From an uncultured Phascolarctobacterium sp. (lineage in GTDB: Bacteria > Bacillota > Negativicutes > Acidaminococcales > Acidaminococcaceae), in the NCBI GenBank assembly GCA_900551335.1, contig URVO01000015.1, forward strand, positions 1 to 15,552: a stretch of 15,552 nt of DNA, written 5' to 3'. The position numbers were made by a program, and so were the translations under genes. Below are positions 1-6,883 of this stretch, piece after piece. The first letter of the stretch is position 1. The number at the start of each line of letters is the position of its first letter. The notes under the pieces are model-generated. The model made no database searches, was not told where the DNA came from, and saw nothing but the letters and a program-made list of their open reading frames with translations.

Positions 1-672
1 GAGCGCCAGCGTCTGCGCGCGCCGCAGGCAGCGCGCCAGCAAAGGCTTCGCAATATACGGCAGATGGCGCAGCACAGCAGTGCGTCCGCGCTGGCTGTCG
101 CTTCTAAGCTGCAGCGCCGTAATAATCTCGCCAGTTTCCGCTGCCAGCACCGGCAGAAAGCGGATGGCCGTCACCAGCATGAACGCCAGCTGCGGCGAAA
201 GGCGCCAGGCCAGCATAGCCTGCAGCAGCTGGCGCGGGTCGCTCGTCCAGCACACCAAAAGGCCTAAAGTCAGCATACTCGCACTGCGCAAGCCCTGCAC
301 CGCACCATAAAGTATGCCCTCGCGATATACATAAAGACCGCCCGTCAGCTGACCTAAAATGCCAGCCTCCGGCGAAATAATCACAAATAAGGGTGAACGC
401 GGCGTCTGCGCATAAAACAGCGCCTGGCTGAACATCGAGCCCCACAGGCCGAGCAGCAGCAGCACCGCCAGCACCTTCCATTTATAAATCGAGGTTCGCG
501 CCACGATATGCAGCAGCAGCGTGAAGCTGAACAGCACAAATAATGTACGCGGATTATCCACCGTAATCATCAAAATTGCAAACAGAAAGAGGACCAGCAG
601 CTTCGTGCGTCCGTTAAGACGCTGCGCCCAACCTGCTGCATCAGTTCCTTCCCACAGCTGTCTTGCGGACAT
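1..672 (-). CDS. EcfT-like ECF transporter transmembrane protein (3' truncated by window edge)
   Basis: The minus-strand frame is open from an ATG at 672-670 to the window edge: 224 codons and no stop, so the C-terminus is missing. EcfT links the substrate-binding S component to the paired ATPases in the cytoplasmic membrane. The translation begins MSARQLWEGTDAAGWAQRLN and has hydrophobic segments at about residues 22-56 and 65-85, then a stretch near 115-140. It then shows the EcfT cytoplasmic signature: RQLLQAMLAWRLSPQ, followed by IRFLPVLAAETGEII. The usual first Ala-Arg-Gly coupling motif appears here as LQLRSDS, a divergent form; the second would lie beyond the window. A strong GGAGGAGGTG ribosome site precedes the ATG, which fixes the start inside the 3' end of the ATPase gene (32 bp overlap). 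This indicates translational coupling in one operon. The family call is good; the substrate is unknown. Confidence 0.85.
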   Translation of the reverse strand, partial: MSARQLWEGTDAAGWAQRLNGRTKLLVLFLFAILMITVDNPRTLFVLFSFTLLLHIVARTSIYKWKVLAVLLLLGLWGSMFSQALFYAQTPRSPLFVIISPEAGILGQLTGGLYVYREGILYGAVQGLRSASMLTLGLLVCWTSDPRQLLQAMLAWRLSPQLAFMLVTAIRFLPVLAAETGEIITALQLRSDSQRGRTAVLRHLPYIAKPLLARCLRRAQTLAL

Positions 673-2293
673 AGCGCTTCACCTCCTCCACAGTTATACA
701 AGGCGGCACGCCCAAGCGTGCACAAATCGGCAGCAGCGTCGGCGACGTCAGACCGCCCTCACATAAAAGCTTGTTGTCATTCAAAACGCTCTGCGTCCTG
801 CCATCAGCAATAATCTCGCCCTTACGCAGCACGATGACTCTGTCCGTCACCTGCGCTGCCAGCTCCAAATCATGCGTGCAGATAAACACGCTGCCGCCAT
901 TATTTTTATAAGCCAAAAGCAGCTTGCGAATCTCGCTCAGGCTGCGCTCGTCCTGTCCTGTCGTCGGCTCATCAAGCAGCAAAAGCTTCGGCTGCTTCGC
1001 CAGCATAGCGCCCAAAACCACGCGCAAGCGCTGTCCCTTGCTGAGCGCCAGCGGAAAATCCTGCGCATATTCCGTCAGGTTCAGCTGCTCCAGCAAGCGC
1101 TCAACCTGCTCCTCGGTAATCGTCTTATTTTTCCAACACAGCTCCTCGCGTACCGTATCTGCCAAAAGCATCAAATCCGGCTCCTGCCGCAGATAGCCAA
1201 CGCTGCCGAGACATTTTTCAATCGTCGTTCCTGACATCAGAATGCTGCCATGACGCAGCTTTGCCAGACCGCCGATAAGATTCATCAGCGTGCTCTTGCC
1301 GGCGCCATTAAAGCCCATCAGCGCAGTAATCTCGCCAGCCGCCAGACTGAAGCTCAAATTCTTCAGCGTCGGCTGCTTGTTGCCGGGATAAGAAAAGGTT
1401 ACGTTCTGCACCTGCAAAATCGCCGGTTTTTCCGCTTCGTCCCTCTCTGCAGCAGGCTGCGCAGCTGTCAGCGTACACTCCTGCTGAATCATCCTGACAA
1501 TTCTGCTCTGCTCCGTCGTCACCTCCGGCAGCTCCAGCGCACGGCACAGCTTCACAGACTGCGGCTCACGCAGGCCTAAATCCTCTCTGCCTGTCAGCGC
1601 CTTCCACGCCTGCTCCAGCGTACCGTCATAAATAATTTCGCCTGCCTGCATCACCGCCAGCCGCTGAAAATATTGGTACAGCTCATTCACGCGGTGTTCA
1701 ACCATTAAGATGGCAATGCCTGCCTCTTTGTTCAGCTTCACCAAAAGCTGCATAAAGCTCTGTACACCCTGCGGATTCATCTGGCTCACCGGCTCATCGA
1801 GAATCAAAAGGCGCGGTCGAGTAATCAAAATCGAAGCCAAGGCCAGGCGCTGACGCTGACCACCGCTGAGCTTGTGGATGCTGTAGCTCTCGAAGCCGTC
1901 CAGTCCCACCATCGCCAATGTTTCGCTAACCTTTCGCGCGATAAGCTCCGGCTCCTCGCCCTGATTTTCCAGCGCAAAGCCAACCTCGTCCGCCACCGTC
2001 ATCGCAAAAAGCTGGTCATCAGGCGACTGATAAACAGTGCCCACCAGCATACCGATTTTCTCCGGCGGCCATGTCGTCACATCCTCGCCTGCAAGATAAA
2101 TCCTGCCCTGCAGCTCACCGCGCTCCTCACTGCCCAAAAGACCGCTGACCGCCTTAATCAGCGTCGACTTGCCACAGCCGCTGCGTCCGGCCAACAGCAG
2201 CATCTCGCCGTTGTCCAGATTCAAATTAATATGCTTCAAGGTATTCTGCTGCCTCGATTGGTAGCGATAAGATAAATTCTCTATTTTTAACAT
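641..2293 (-). CDS. Tandem ECF-type ABC transporter ATPase (two EcfA domains in one chain)
   Basis: This 550-residue protein would power an ECF vitamin, metal or precursor importer from the cytoplasmic face. Domain 1 (about 1-245) has Walker A GRSGCGKST at 36-44, an ECF-style Q-loop YQSPDDQLF near 88-96, signature LSGGQ at 142-146, Walker B LLILDEP at 162-168 and the switch His at 200. Domain 2 (about 290-505) has Walker A GFNGAGKST at 327-335, Gln370, signature LSKGQ at 417-421, Walker B LLLLDEP at 437-443 and His474. A variable linker (about 245-290) joins them, and a tail of about 45 residues follows domain 2. Fused EcfA pairs are known in ECF systems. The D-loop after Walker B in domain 1 is SQMN instead of the usual SALD-like sequence, while domain 2 keeps an acidic residue (TGQD), so the two sites may be unequal. 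The start lies 2 bp after the upstream stop, with GGGGGAA as ribosome site. Confidence 0.93.
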   Translation of the reverse strand: MLKIENLSYRYQSRQQNTLKHINLNLDNGEMLLLAGRSGCGKSTLIKAVSGLLGSEERGELQGRIYLAGEDVTTWPPEKIGMLVGTVYQSPDDQLFAMTVADEVGFALENQGEEPELIARKVSETLAMVGLDGFESYSIHKLSGGQRQRLALASILITRPRLLILDEPVSQMNPQGVQSFMQLLVKLNKEAGIAILMVEHRVNELYQYFQRLAVMQAGEIIYDGTLEQAWKALTGREDLGLREPQSVKLCRALELPEVTTEQSRIVRMIQQECTLTAAQPAAERDEAEKPAILQVQNVTFSYPGNKQPTLKNLSFSLAAGEITALMGFNGAGKSTLMNLIGGLAKLRHGSILMSGTTIEKCLGSVGYLRQEPDLMLLADTVREELCWKNKTITEEQVERLLEQLNLTEYAQDFPLALSKGQRLRVVLGAMLAKQPKLLLLDEPTTGQDERSLSEIRKLLLAYKNNGGSVFICTHDLELAAQVTDRVIVLRKGEIIADGRTQSVLNDNKLLCEGGLTSPTLLPICARLGVPPCITVEEVKRYVRKTAVGRN

Positions 2294-2295
2294 CG

Positions 2296-3966
2296 CTATT
2301 CCCCCATAACCTGCTGCAGCTTGCTGCCGGTCTTAGCACCCAGCCAAGCGCCAATGCTGCTGTACACCACGCCGTTGACCAGCATATACAAGGCCAGATA
2401 CCAGTCCGCATAATACAAACGATAAAAGAACATCATCTGCTGCAAATTTACAAACGTAATCAGCGCATCGCCCACGCCTAAGAGCACTGCAACAAACAGC
2501 ATATAGCGCTTGCTCAGCTCCTGCTTGCGGTAGAAGCCGCTGAAATATAAAACTGCTTCCAAAATCACGATATTCACGCACAGGCTCAATAAGCCAAGCG
2601 GCGTGAAATGGCCGAACATCAGGCCGGAAAGCATATATTTAACAAGATACATCAGGCTCAGCACGCCGGGTGCGCGGAACAGCACCAAAAGCGACACCAC
2701 GAGCAGATATTGCAGCACACCGCTCAAAACGCCTGTAAATAAGCCGGAGAAGGGGCCAAGGAAAACGTGCAGCAAATCGCCCAAAAGAGTAGTCGGCAGC
2801 GTAATACCGCCAAACGCCAGCGCCGCAAACAAAGCCACAGTAATTGCGCCCTTCGCGCCAATCTTATAAATGCAGCTCTTCAATTTATAGCTGAACACAA
2901 CCAAGGCGCCAAGACAGAGGAAGGAAAAGCCTACCGCCAAAAGTCCCAGATTATGCGTCTTCGTAATCGTCAGCGGCACCTCCTGCACCTTCTCCTGACC
3001 ATTGCCGCTGACCGTAATCCGCAGGCTGTAATCACCTGCCAAAATCGTAAAATAATCTACATAAAGCGGAATAATAAAGGTCTGCGCCTTCTGTCCGTCG
3101 AGAGAAATCAGCGCCGTCGTCTCATTATTATTACCGGTATCGCCTGCCCAGCCGTGCTCTGAATCATTATCATTTTTGCCGGCCGTGCACAGACCGGGGA
3201 CGAGCTTGCCTGTCGCCTTGTCAATAAGCTCTGCCTTGAACTTCAGCAAACGCACATCACGCTGCGGATTGCGCATATCAAGAAGCAAGAACGTCGCAGG
3301 ATGATTGAACACCGCCGACCAGTTCGTCGCGCCGTCTCCCATCATGCGGTTACGGAAGCCCTCCAGCGTAGTATCGCGCACATAAATCACGCCCTCAGCC
3401 GCACGCTCATCCTTGTTGCCCAGATTGTCGACAGGCAGCGTCACATTCTGAATATACCAGTTGAACCTGCGGGCATCAGGCTTTTTCTTCTTGCCCACAG
3501 CGTCTGCGTCTTGCGCCGTATCCTTTTGCGCATCATAGGTGAACGCCACGTCCCGCTGCTGCTCCCAGCCTTCGCCCTGCACCTGCACCACGAGCTTTTG
3601 CTCGCCAGCCTTCGCATTGCCGTCCGGACGCAGGTAGAGCAAATCAAACGTCTGCCCAAAATCAGCAGGCAGCATCCACGCCGAGGTCGCTATATTGTGC
3701 CCATTCTCAGCTCCAGCCTGCCATTTATCATCAGGCAGCGCACTAAAGCCCTCCGGCAGAATAACCTTCAAACGCGCCTGCTGCTCGTGCGGCACATCAA
3801 AGCTTTTTATATTGATATAAAGCGGCATCGTGCTGCCGCCATGAACAACATGCTTATCACTCTTATCCAAATTATATGGATAAACAACATCAAGGCTGAC
3901 ACCAGCCCATGCCAGCTGCGTACATAAAAGCAGCAGCAGCGTCAAAACGATACTTCGTAGCTTCAT
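2296..3966 (-). CDS. Secreted ectodomain fused to an ECF S-component-like membrane domain
   Basis: This is the first gene of the ECF operon and encodes 556 residues. Residues 1-21 look like a type I signal peptide (MKLRS, a leucine run, then cleavage after AWA). Residues 22 to about 335 form an extracytoplasmic region rich in alternating hydrophobic residues, Gly and Pro, probably Ig-like beta sandwiches; a charged KKKKPDARR patch near 159-167 may split it in two. From about 339 to the end there are roughly seven hydrophobic segments (339-359, 371-395, 402-430, 435-453, 455-478, 487-508, 524-545). The C-terminal region, with GPFSGLFTGVLSGVLQYLL, FRAPGVLSLMYLV and a GAWLGAK end, resembles ECF S components, which bind the substrate. 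S components usually have about 170-220 residues and no large ectodomain. Position beside the ATPase and EcfT genes supports the role. AGAAAGGA is the ribosome site. The fold of the ectodomain and the substrate are not recognised. Confidence 0.75.
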   Translation of the reverse strand: MKLRSIVLTLLLLLCTQLAWAGVSLDVVYPYNLDKSDKHVVHGGSTMPLYINIKSFDVPHEQQARLKVILPEGFSALPDDKWQAGAENGHNIATSAWMLPADFGQTFDLLYLRPDGNAKAGEQKLVVQVQGEGWEQQRDVAFTYDAQKDTAQDADAVGKKKKPDARRFNWYIQNVTLPVDNLGNKDERAAEGVIYVRDTTLEGFRNRMMGDGATNWSAVFNHPATFLLLDMRNPQRDVRLLKFKAELIDKATGKLVPGLCTAGKNDNDSEHGWAGDTGNNNETTALISLDGQKAQTFIIPLYVDYFTILAGDYSLRITVSGNGQEKVQEVPLTITKTHNLGLLAVGFSFLCLGALVVFSYKLKSCIYKIGAKGAITVALFAALAFGGITLPTTLLGDLLHVFLGPFSGLFTGVLSGVLQYLLVVSLLVLFRAPGVLSLMYLVKYMLSGLMFGHFTPLGLLSLCVNIVILEAVLYFSGFYRKQELSKRYMLFVAVLLGVGDALITFVNLQQMMFFYRLYYADWYLALYMLVNGVVYSSIGAWLGAKTGSKLQQVMGE

Positions 3967-4000
3967 GGATAATCCTTTCTTGTTCGCAACTCATCAACTT

Positions 4001-4006
4001 ATTTTA
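4001..4006 (-). promoter_or_regulatory. Possible -10 box of the ECF operon
   Basis: On the minus strand TAAAAT lies 35 nt upstream of the first ECF operon start codon. No good -35 box is present at the right distance, because that place (about 4024-4029) is now the left-end hairpin of the inserted element. Tentative. Confidence 0.25.
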
Positions 4007-4023
4007 TCTTTTTAGCCAGAAGA

Positions 4024-4044
4024 CTCTCACCTCTTAGGTGGGAG
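4024..4044 (+). repeat. Left-end subterminal hairpin of the tnpB element
   Basis: CTCTCACCT pairs with AGGTGGGAG across a CTT loop, giving nine pairs including one G-T. In IS200/IS605 elements such a hairpin on the transferred strand is recognised by the TnpA Y1 transposase. Confidence 0.7.
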
Positions 4045-4101
4045 ATGAATGGCGGTTAGCCGAATTTGCGTAAACAATTGATGGCGAACAAATGTTATGT
4101 A

Positions 4102-4127
4102 TGCTATAATTAGACTGTGGAGGTGAT
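4102..4127 (+). promoter_or_regulatory. Extended -10 promoter and ribosome site of tnpB
   Basis: TGC followed by a perfect TATAAT (4105-4110) forms an extended -10 element. No good -35 box lies 16-18 nt upstream, which extended -10 promoters tolerate. GGAGGTGAT at 4119-4127 is a strong ribosome site and selects the GTG start at 4131. Confidence 0.6.
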
Positions 4128-4130
4128 ACA

Positions 4131-5225
4131 GTGAAAACATATAAATTCAAGCTATATAGTTCAAAAAGAAACAAGAAACTGCACAGACAGATTAATATTG
4201 CTGGAAGTATATACAATCACTGTATAGCCTTGCATCGGCGGTATTATAGGATTTTCAGGAAGAGCCTGAGCGCCTTTTCCCTGTCAAAGCATTTGACAAA
4301 GCTGAAGAAAATTACTAAATACAGCCATTGGAATTTGGTTGGTTCACAGGCTATTCAGGACATAAGTGAGAGAATAAGCAGGGCGTATGCTCTGTTTTTT
4401 CGTAATTTGAAACATAATATTAAAACTGCCCCTCCATGTTTCAAAAAAATCAAGAAATACAAATCCTTCACCTTGAAGCAAGCCGGCTACAAGTATACCA
4501 GTCAAGACAATTCCATAATCATACAGAAACAGAAATACCGTTTTTTCAAATCCCGTGAAATAGAAGGCAAAATCTGTACTGTTACAGTCAAGAGAGATAG
4601 CCTGGGGGATATCTATATCTATTTCGTTTGTAAGCAAGATGAGAACACGGTCTTAGCCAGAACAGGTAAAAGCGTCGGCTTTGACTTTGGCTTGAAAACC
4701 TTTCTTACAGCATCTGATGGGCAGGATATAGAATCTCCCTTGTTTTTCAAGCGTAACAGCAGTACCATAGCCAAGGCAAACAGAAGGCTTGCCAAGAAGA
4801 AGCAGGGTTCAGCCAACAGGAACCGCATGAAGAATGACCTTTGCAGGCTGTATAAGAAAACAGCCAATCAGAGAAATGATTTCCATTGGAAGCTGGCAAA
4901 TAAGCTCTGCGGAGAATACGCTGTAATATGTATGGAGGATTTGAATCTAAAAGGTATGCAGAAGCTGTATGGCAGAAAAATATCTGATCTTGGATTCGCA
5001 GAATTTTTGCAAAAGCTGGAATACGTAGCACATAAGACAGGAACAACTATCATCAAAATAGATAGATTTTTTCCATCAAGTCAGTTGTGCTCATGCTGTG
5101 GCCAGCAAAATCATCAGATGAAAGATTTGCGAATCAGAAAATGGCAATGCAGCTGCGGAGCAGTACATCAGCGTGATAGAAATGCTGCAATCAATATCCT
5201 TAATGAGGGATTGAAATATCTGTAG
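4131..5225 (+). CDS. tnpB: TnpB, RNA-guided RuvC-like nuclease of the IS200/IS605 group
   Basis: This 364-residue protein is close to the usual length of compact TnpB proteins. Members of the family use an RNA made from the element's right end to cut DNA next to a short target-adjacent motif, which helps the element persist. The RuvC catalytic residues are all visible: Asp185 in GFDFGLKTF, Glu269 in ICMEDLNLKGM and Asp349 in QRDRNAAINIL. A zinc finger with Cys320, Cys323, Cys340 and Cys342 lies between the last two. Its second knuckle is CSCG rather than CxxCG, and the usual DRD is QRD, but the catalytic Asp is kept. The N-terminal region (MKTYKFKLYSSKRN, then SIYNHCIALHRRYY) matches the family's WED/REC part. 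The reading frame is intact, so an active nuclease is plausible. The start is GTG. Confidence 0.93.
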   Translation: MKTYKFKLYSSKRNKKLHRQINIAGSIYNHCIALHRRYYRIFRKSLSAFSLSKHLTKLKKITKYSHWNLVGSQAIQDISERISRAYALFFRNLKHNIKTAPPCFKKIKKYKSFTLKQAGYKYTSQDNSIIIQKQKYRFFKSREIEGKICTVTVKRDSLGDIYIYFVCKQDENTVLARTGKSVGFDFGLKTFLTASDGQDIESPLFFKRNSSTIAKANRRLAKKKQGSANRNRMKNDLCRLYKKTANQRNDFHWKLANKLCGEYAVICMEDLNLKGMQKLYGRKISDLGFAEFLQKLEYVAHKTGTTIIKIDRFFPSSQLCSCCGQQNHQMKDLRIRKWQCSCGAVHQRDRNAAINILNEGLKYL

Positions 5226-5227
5226 TA

Positions 5228-5384
5228 AATAACATCTGGGTGGGACATCATCCAGTAGGAGAGAATCAGTAAGACCTATATCCTGCTTGCAGGAATGGCA
5301 TGGCTCGTTTGTATCCTAGAATCCCCCACTTCAAATACCGTAGGTATTAAGTGGAGGGAGTATGTCAATGCATTCCGTAACGAG
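5228..5384 (+). ncRNA. Predicted omegaRNA (reRNA) of TnpB with its guide
   Basis: In studied TnpB systems the guide RNA scaffold is transcribed from the right end of the element and the guide is the roughly 16 nt just outside it. Here the scaffold would include a small hairpin (TCCTG, loop CTTG, CAGGA at 5281-5294), a possible CTGG/CCAG stem at 5237-5256, and the right-end hairpin. The guide would start at 5369 (TGCATTCCGTAACGAG). The boundaries are inferred by analogy to ISDra2-type systems; the 5' end may reach back into tnpB. Confidence 0.5.
5323..5358 (+). repeat. Right-end subterminal hairpin of the tnpB element
   Basis: The stem is made of CCC/GGG, CCACTT/AAGTGG and AATACC/GGTATT with a GTA loop, a one-base bulge (5355) and a two-base bulge (5332-5333). 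GAAT directly precedes it and TCAA follows 10 nt beyond its foot, as in IS608. Confidence 0.75.
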
Positions 5385-5414
5385 CAATTTTGGACACTCG
5401 CGAGTATGAAAACA

Positions 5415-5443
5415 TTGTCGTTCACATAGGTTGCATTTGTAAA
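5415..5443 (+). promoter_or_regulatory. Weak candidate promoter of the Nudix gene
   Basis: TTGTCG and TGTAAA are separated by 17 nt, each matching four of six consensus bases. A perfect 10-bp palindrome, ACTCGCGAGT (5396-5405), lies just upstream and could be an operator. Both calls are tentative. Confidence 0.3.
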
Positions 5444-5471
5444 TTTTTGTGTTATTTTTAGGAGGGTTATT

Positions 5472-5975
5472 ATGGAGCGTTGGGATATTTATGATGCTGA
5501 TAGAATGCTGACGGGCCGCACGATGGGCAAGAATGAATGGATTTTGCAGGATGGCGAGTATCATTTGACGGTGCTGGGTGTGGTGCGTCATGTTGATGGG
5601 CGTTTTTTGATTACGCGTCGTGTGCTGACGAAGGCGTGGGCTGCCGGCTGGTGGGAGGTGCCGGGGGGCGCTGTGCAGGCCGGGGAGAGCTCGCGTGAGG
5701 CTGTGAACCGTGAGGTTTGGGAGGAGACCGGGCTGAATGTGAGCGGCTGCGAGGGCGGTCCGCTGCTTGTTTATCATCGCGAGAATCCGGGCGAGGGCGA
5801 TAATTATTTTGTGGACTGCTATCGCTTTACGCTTGATTTTGCGCCGGAGCAGGTGAAAATTCGTCCGAATGAGGCGCTGGAGTTTAAGCTGGCGACGCTG
5901 GACGAGATTAAGGAGCTGGCGGCACAGGGGATTTTCCTGCATTATGACAGTATTAAAGAGGTTTTTACAAAATAG
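5472..5975 (+). CDS. Nudix hydrolase, IDI/YfcD-like
   Basis: The 167-residue protein carries a complete Nudix box GX5EX7REUXEEXGU at residues 66-88 (Gly66, Glu72, then REVWEETGL), which binds the divalent metal and the diphosphate of nucleotide-diphosphate-like substrates. The opening, MERWDIYDADRMLTGRTMGK, resembles the N-terminus of the isopentenyl-diphosphate isomerase-like Nudix group (YfcD and relatives); members of that group are often hydrolases with uncertain substrates. GGAGGG at 5461-5466 lies 5 nt before the ATG. The gene was presumably divergent from the ECF operon with a short shared gap of about 144 bp before the tnpB element entered. No terminator is visible between it and the yebC promoter. 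The exact substrate cannot be inferred. Confidence 0.9.
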   Translation: MERWDIYDADRMLTGRTMGKNEWILQDGEYHLTVLGVVRHVDGRFLITRRVLTKAWAAGWWEVPGGAVQAGESSREAVNREVWEETGLNVSGCEGGPLLVYHRENPGEGDNYFVDCYRFTLDFAPEQVKIRPNEALEFKLATLDEIKELAAQGIFLHYDSIKEVFTK

Positions 5976-5999
5976 GTGCAGGAGCTTACTCGTTTGCTG

Positions 6000-6028
6000 T
6001 TGAAAAATATGAGCAGGCGTGGTAAAAT
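6000..6028 (+). promoter_or_regulatory. Sigma-A type promoter of yebC
   Basis: TTGAAA (6000-6005) and TAAAAT (6023-6028) are separated by exactly 17 nt, five of six consensus matches in each box. The yebC ribosome site GGAGGA (6068-6073) and ATG (6082) follow, leaving a leader of about 45 nt. Confidence 0.75.
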
Positions 6029-6081
6029 AGTACGGTGAATGTATAATACTTTATAGAAATACAGTTTGGAGGAATTTAACA

Positions 6082-6822
6082 ATGTCAGGACATTCTAAAT
6101 GGGCAAACATTAAGCATAAAAAGGGTAAGGCTGACGCACTGCGCGGCAAGATTACTACCAAAATCAGCCGTGAGATTACTATCGCAGTTCGCATGGGCGG
6201 CGCTGACCCGACCGGCAACATGAAGCTGAAGCTGGCTCTGTCTAAAGCTAAAGCTAACAACATTCCTAAGGACAACATTCAACGTGCTATCCAAAAGGGT
6301 GCAGGTGCTCTGGAAGGCCAAAGCTTCGAAGAAATCACTTACGAAGGCTATGGTCCGGCAGGTGTTGCTATGATGGTAAGCTGCCTGACTGATAACCGTA
6401 ACCGTACTGCTGCTGACGTTCGTCACGTGTTCTCTAAGCACGGCGGCAACCTTGGTGCAAGCGGCTGCGTAAGCTACATGTTCCAGCAAAAGGGTATTTT
6501 CGCTGTCAGCGCTGAAACCGGCGTAAGCGAGGATGACCTCATGATGATTGCTCTGGACGCTGGTGCAGAGGATATCAAGAGCAGCGAAGATGGCTTCGAA
6601 ATTATCACCGAGCCTTCTGCATTCGATGCAGTAGAAAAAGCTTTGGCTGACAACAATATTGAAGTTGCTATGTCCGAAATCACTATGGTTCCTGATACCA
6701 TGGCTGAGCTGTCTGGCGAAGATGCTGAAAAGGTACAAAAGATGCTGGACGCTCTGGATGACTGCGACGATGTACAAGACGTTTACACCAACGCTGACTT
6801 GCCGGAAGACGACGAGGAATAA
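6082..6822 (+). CDS. yebC: YebC/PmpR-family translation-associated (formerly transcriptional) regulator
   Basis: This is a full-length 246-residue YebC protein. It opens with the family hallmark MSGHSKWANIKHKKGKAD and continues with GGADPTGNMKLKLALSKAKA, NIPKDNIQRAIQKG, YEGYGPAGVA and LTDNRNRTAADVRHVFSKHGG. The C-terminus is acidic (LPEDDEE). Family members were first described as DNA-binding regulators; more recent work links YebC proteins to ribosomes and translation of proline-rich stretches. The codon choice (many AAC, GCT, CGT and GGC codons) looks more biased than in neighbouring genes, suggesting high expression. It has its own promoter and a terminator, so it is probably a separate transcription unit beside the ruv genes, an association also seen in other bacteria. 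Confidence 0.96.
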   Translation: MSGHSKWANIKHKKGKADALRGKITTKISREITIAVRMGGADPTGNMKLKLALSKAKANNIPKDNIQRAIQKGAGALEGQSFEEITYEGYGPAGVAMMVSCLTDNRNRTAADVRHVFSKHGGNLGASGCVSYMFQQKGIFAVSAETGVSEDDLMMIALDAGAEDIKSSEDGFEIITEPSAFDAVEKALADNNIEVAMSEITMVPDTMAELSGEDAEKVQKMLDALDDCDDVQDVYTNADLPEDDEE

Positions 6823-6837
6823 GAAATTTTTATTTGG

Positions 6838-6870
6838 AAAGCAGGCAGTCACTGTCTGCTTTCTGTTTTT
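6838..6870 (+). terminator. Rho-independent terminator after yebC
   Basis: AAAGCAGGCAG pairs with CTGTCTGCTTT (11 pairs, one G-T) around a TCA loop at 6849-6851. A T-rich tail (CTGTTTTT) follows. It ends only 13 nt before the ruvC start codon, so ruvC must be read by read-through or from a promoter inside yebC. Confidence 0.85.
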
Positions 6871-6883
6871 GTGAGGACTTTTT

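Larger units (their letters stand above)
4008..5368 (+). mobile_element. IS200/IS605-group solitary tnpB element (no tnpA)
   Basis: The element has one gene, tnpB, and subterminal hairpins at both ends. The left hairpin is 4024-4044: CTCTCACCT, loop CTT, AGGTGGGAG, nine pairs with one G-T. The right hairpin is 5323-5358 (CCC/GGG, CCACTT/AAGTGG and AATACC/GGTATT around loop GTA, with small bulges). GAAT (5319-5322) directly precedes the right hairpin and TCAA (5365-5368) ends exactly 10 nt after it. These match the right guide and cleavage tetranucleotides known from IS608, so the right end at 5368 is well supported. The left end is less certain: by IS608 spacing it lies near 4005-4008, after a T-rich TTTTAT. 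Such elements move as single strands at specific short targets and leave no target duplication. Without tnpA this copy would need a transposase supplied in trans. Its base composition is visibly more AT-rich than the flanking genes. Confidence 0.8.

Noticed and set aside
3301..3927. 208-codon plus-strand open frame
   Set aside because: It is antisense to the ectodomain of the ECF fusion gene, with no ribosome site or recognisable domain.
5331..5942. 203-codon minus-strand open frame
   Set aside because: It is antisense to the Nudix gene and runs into the right-end hairpin of the tnpB element. Its Leu/Arg/His-rich translation has no domain, and the plus-strand gene has a full Nudix box and a ribosome site.
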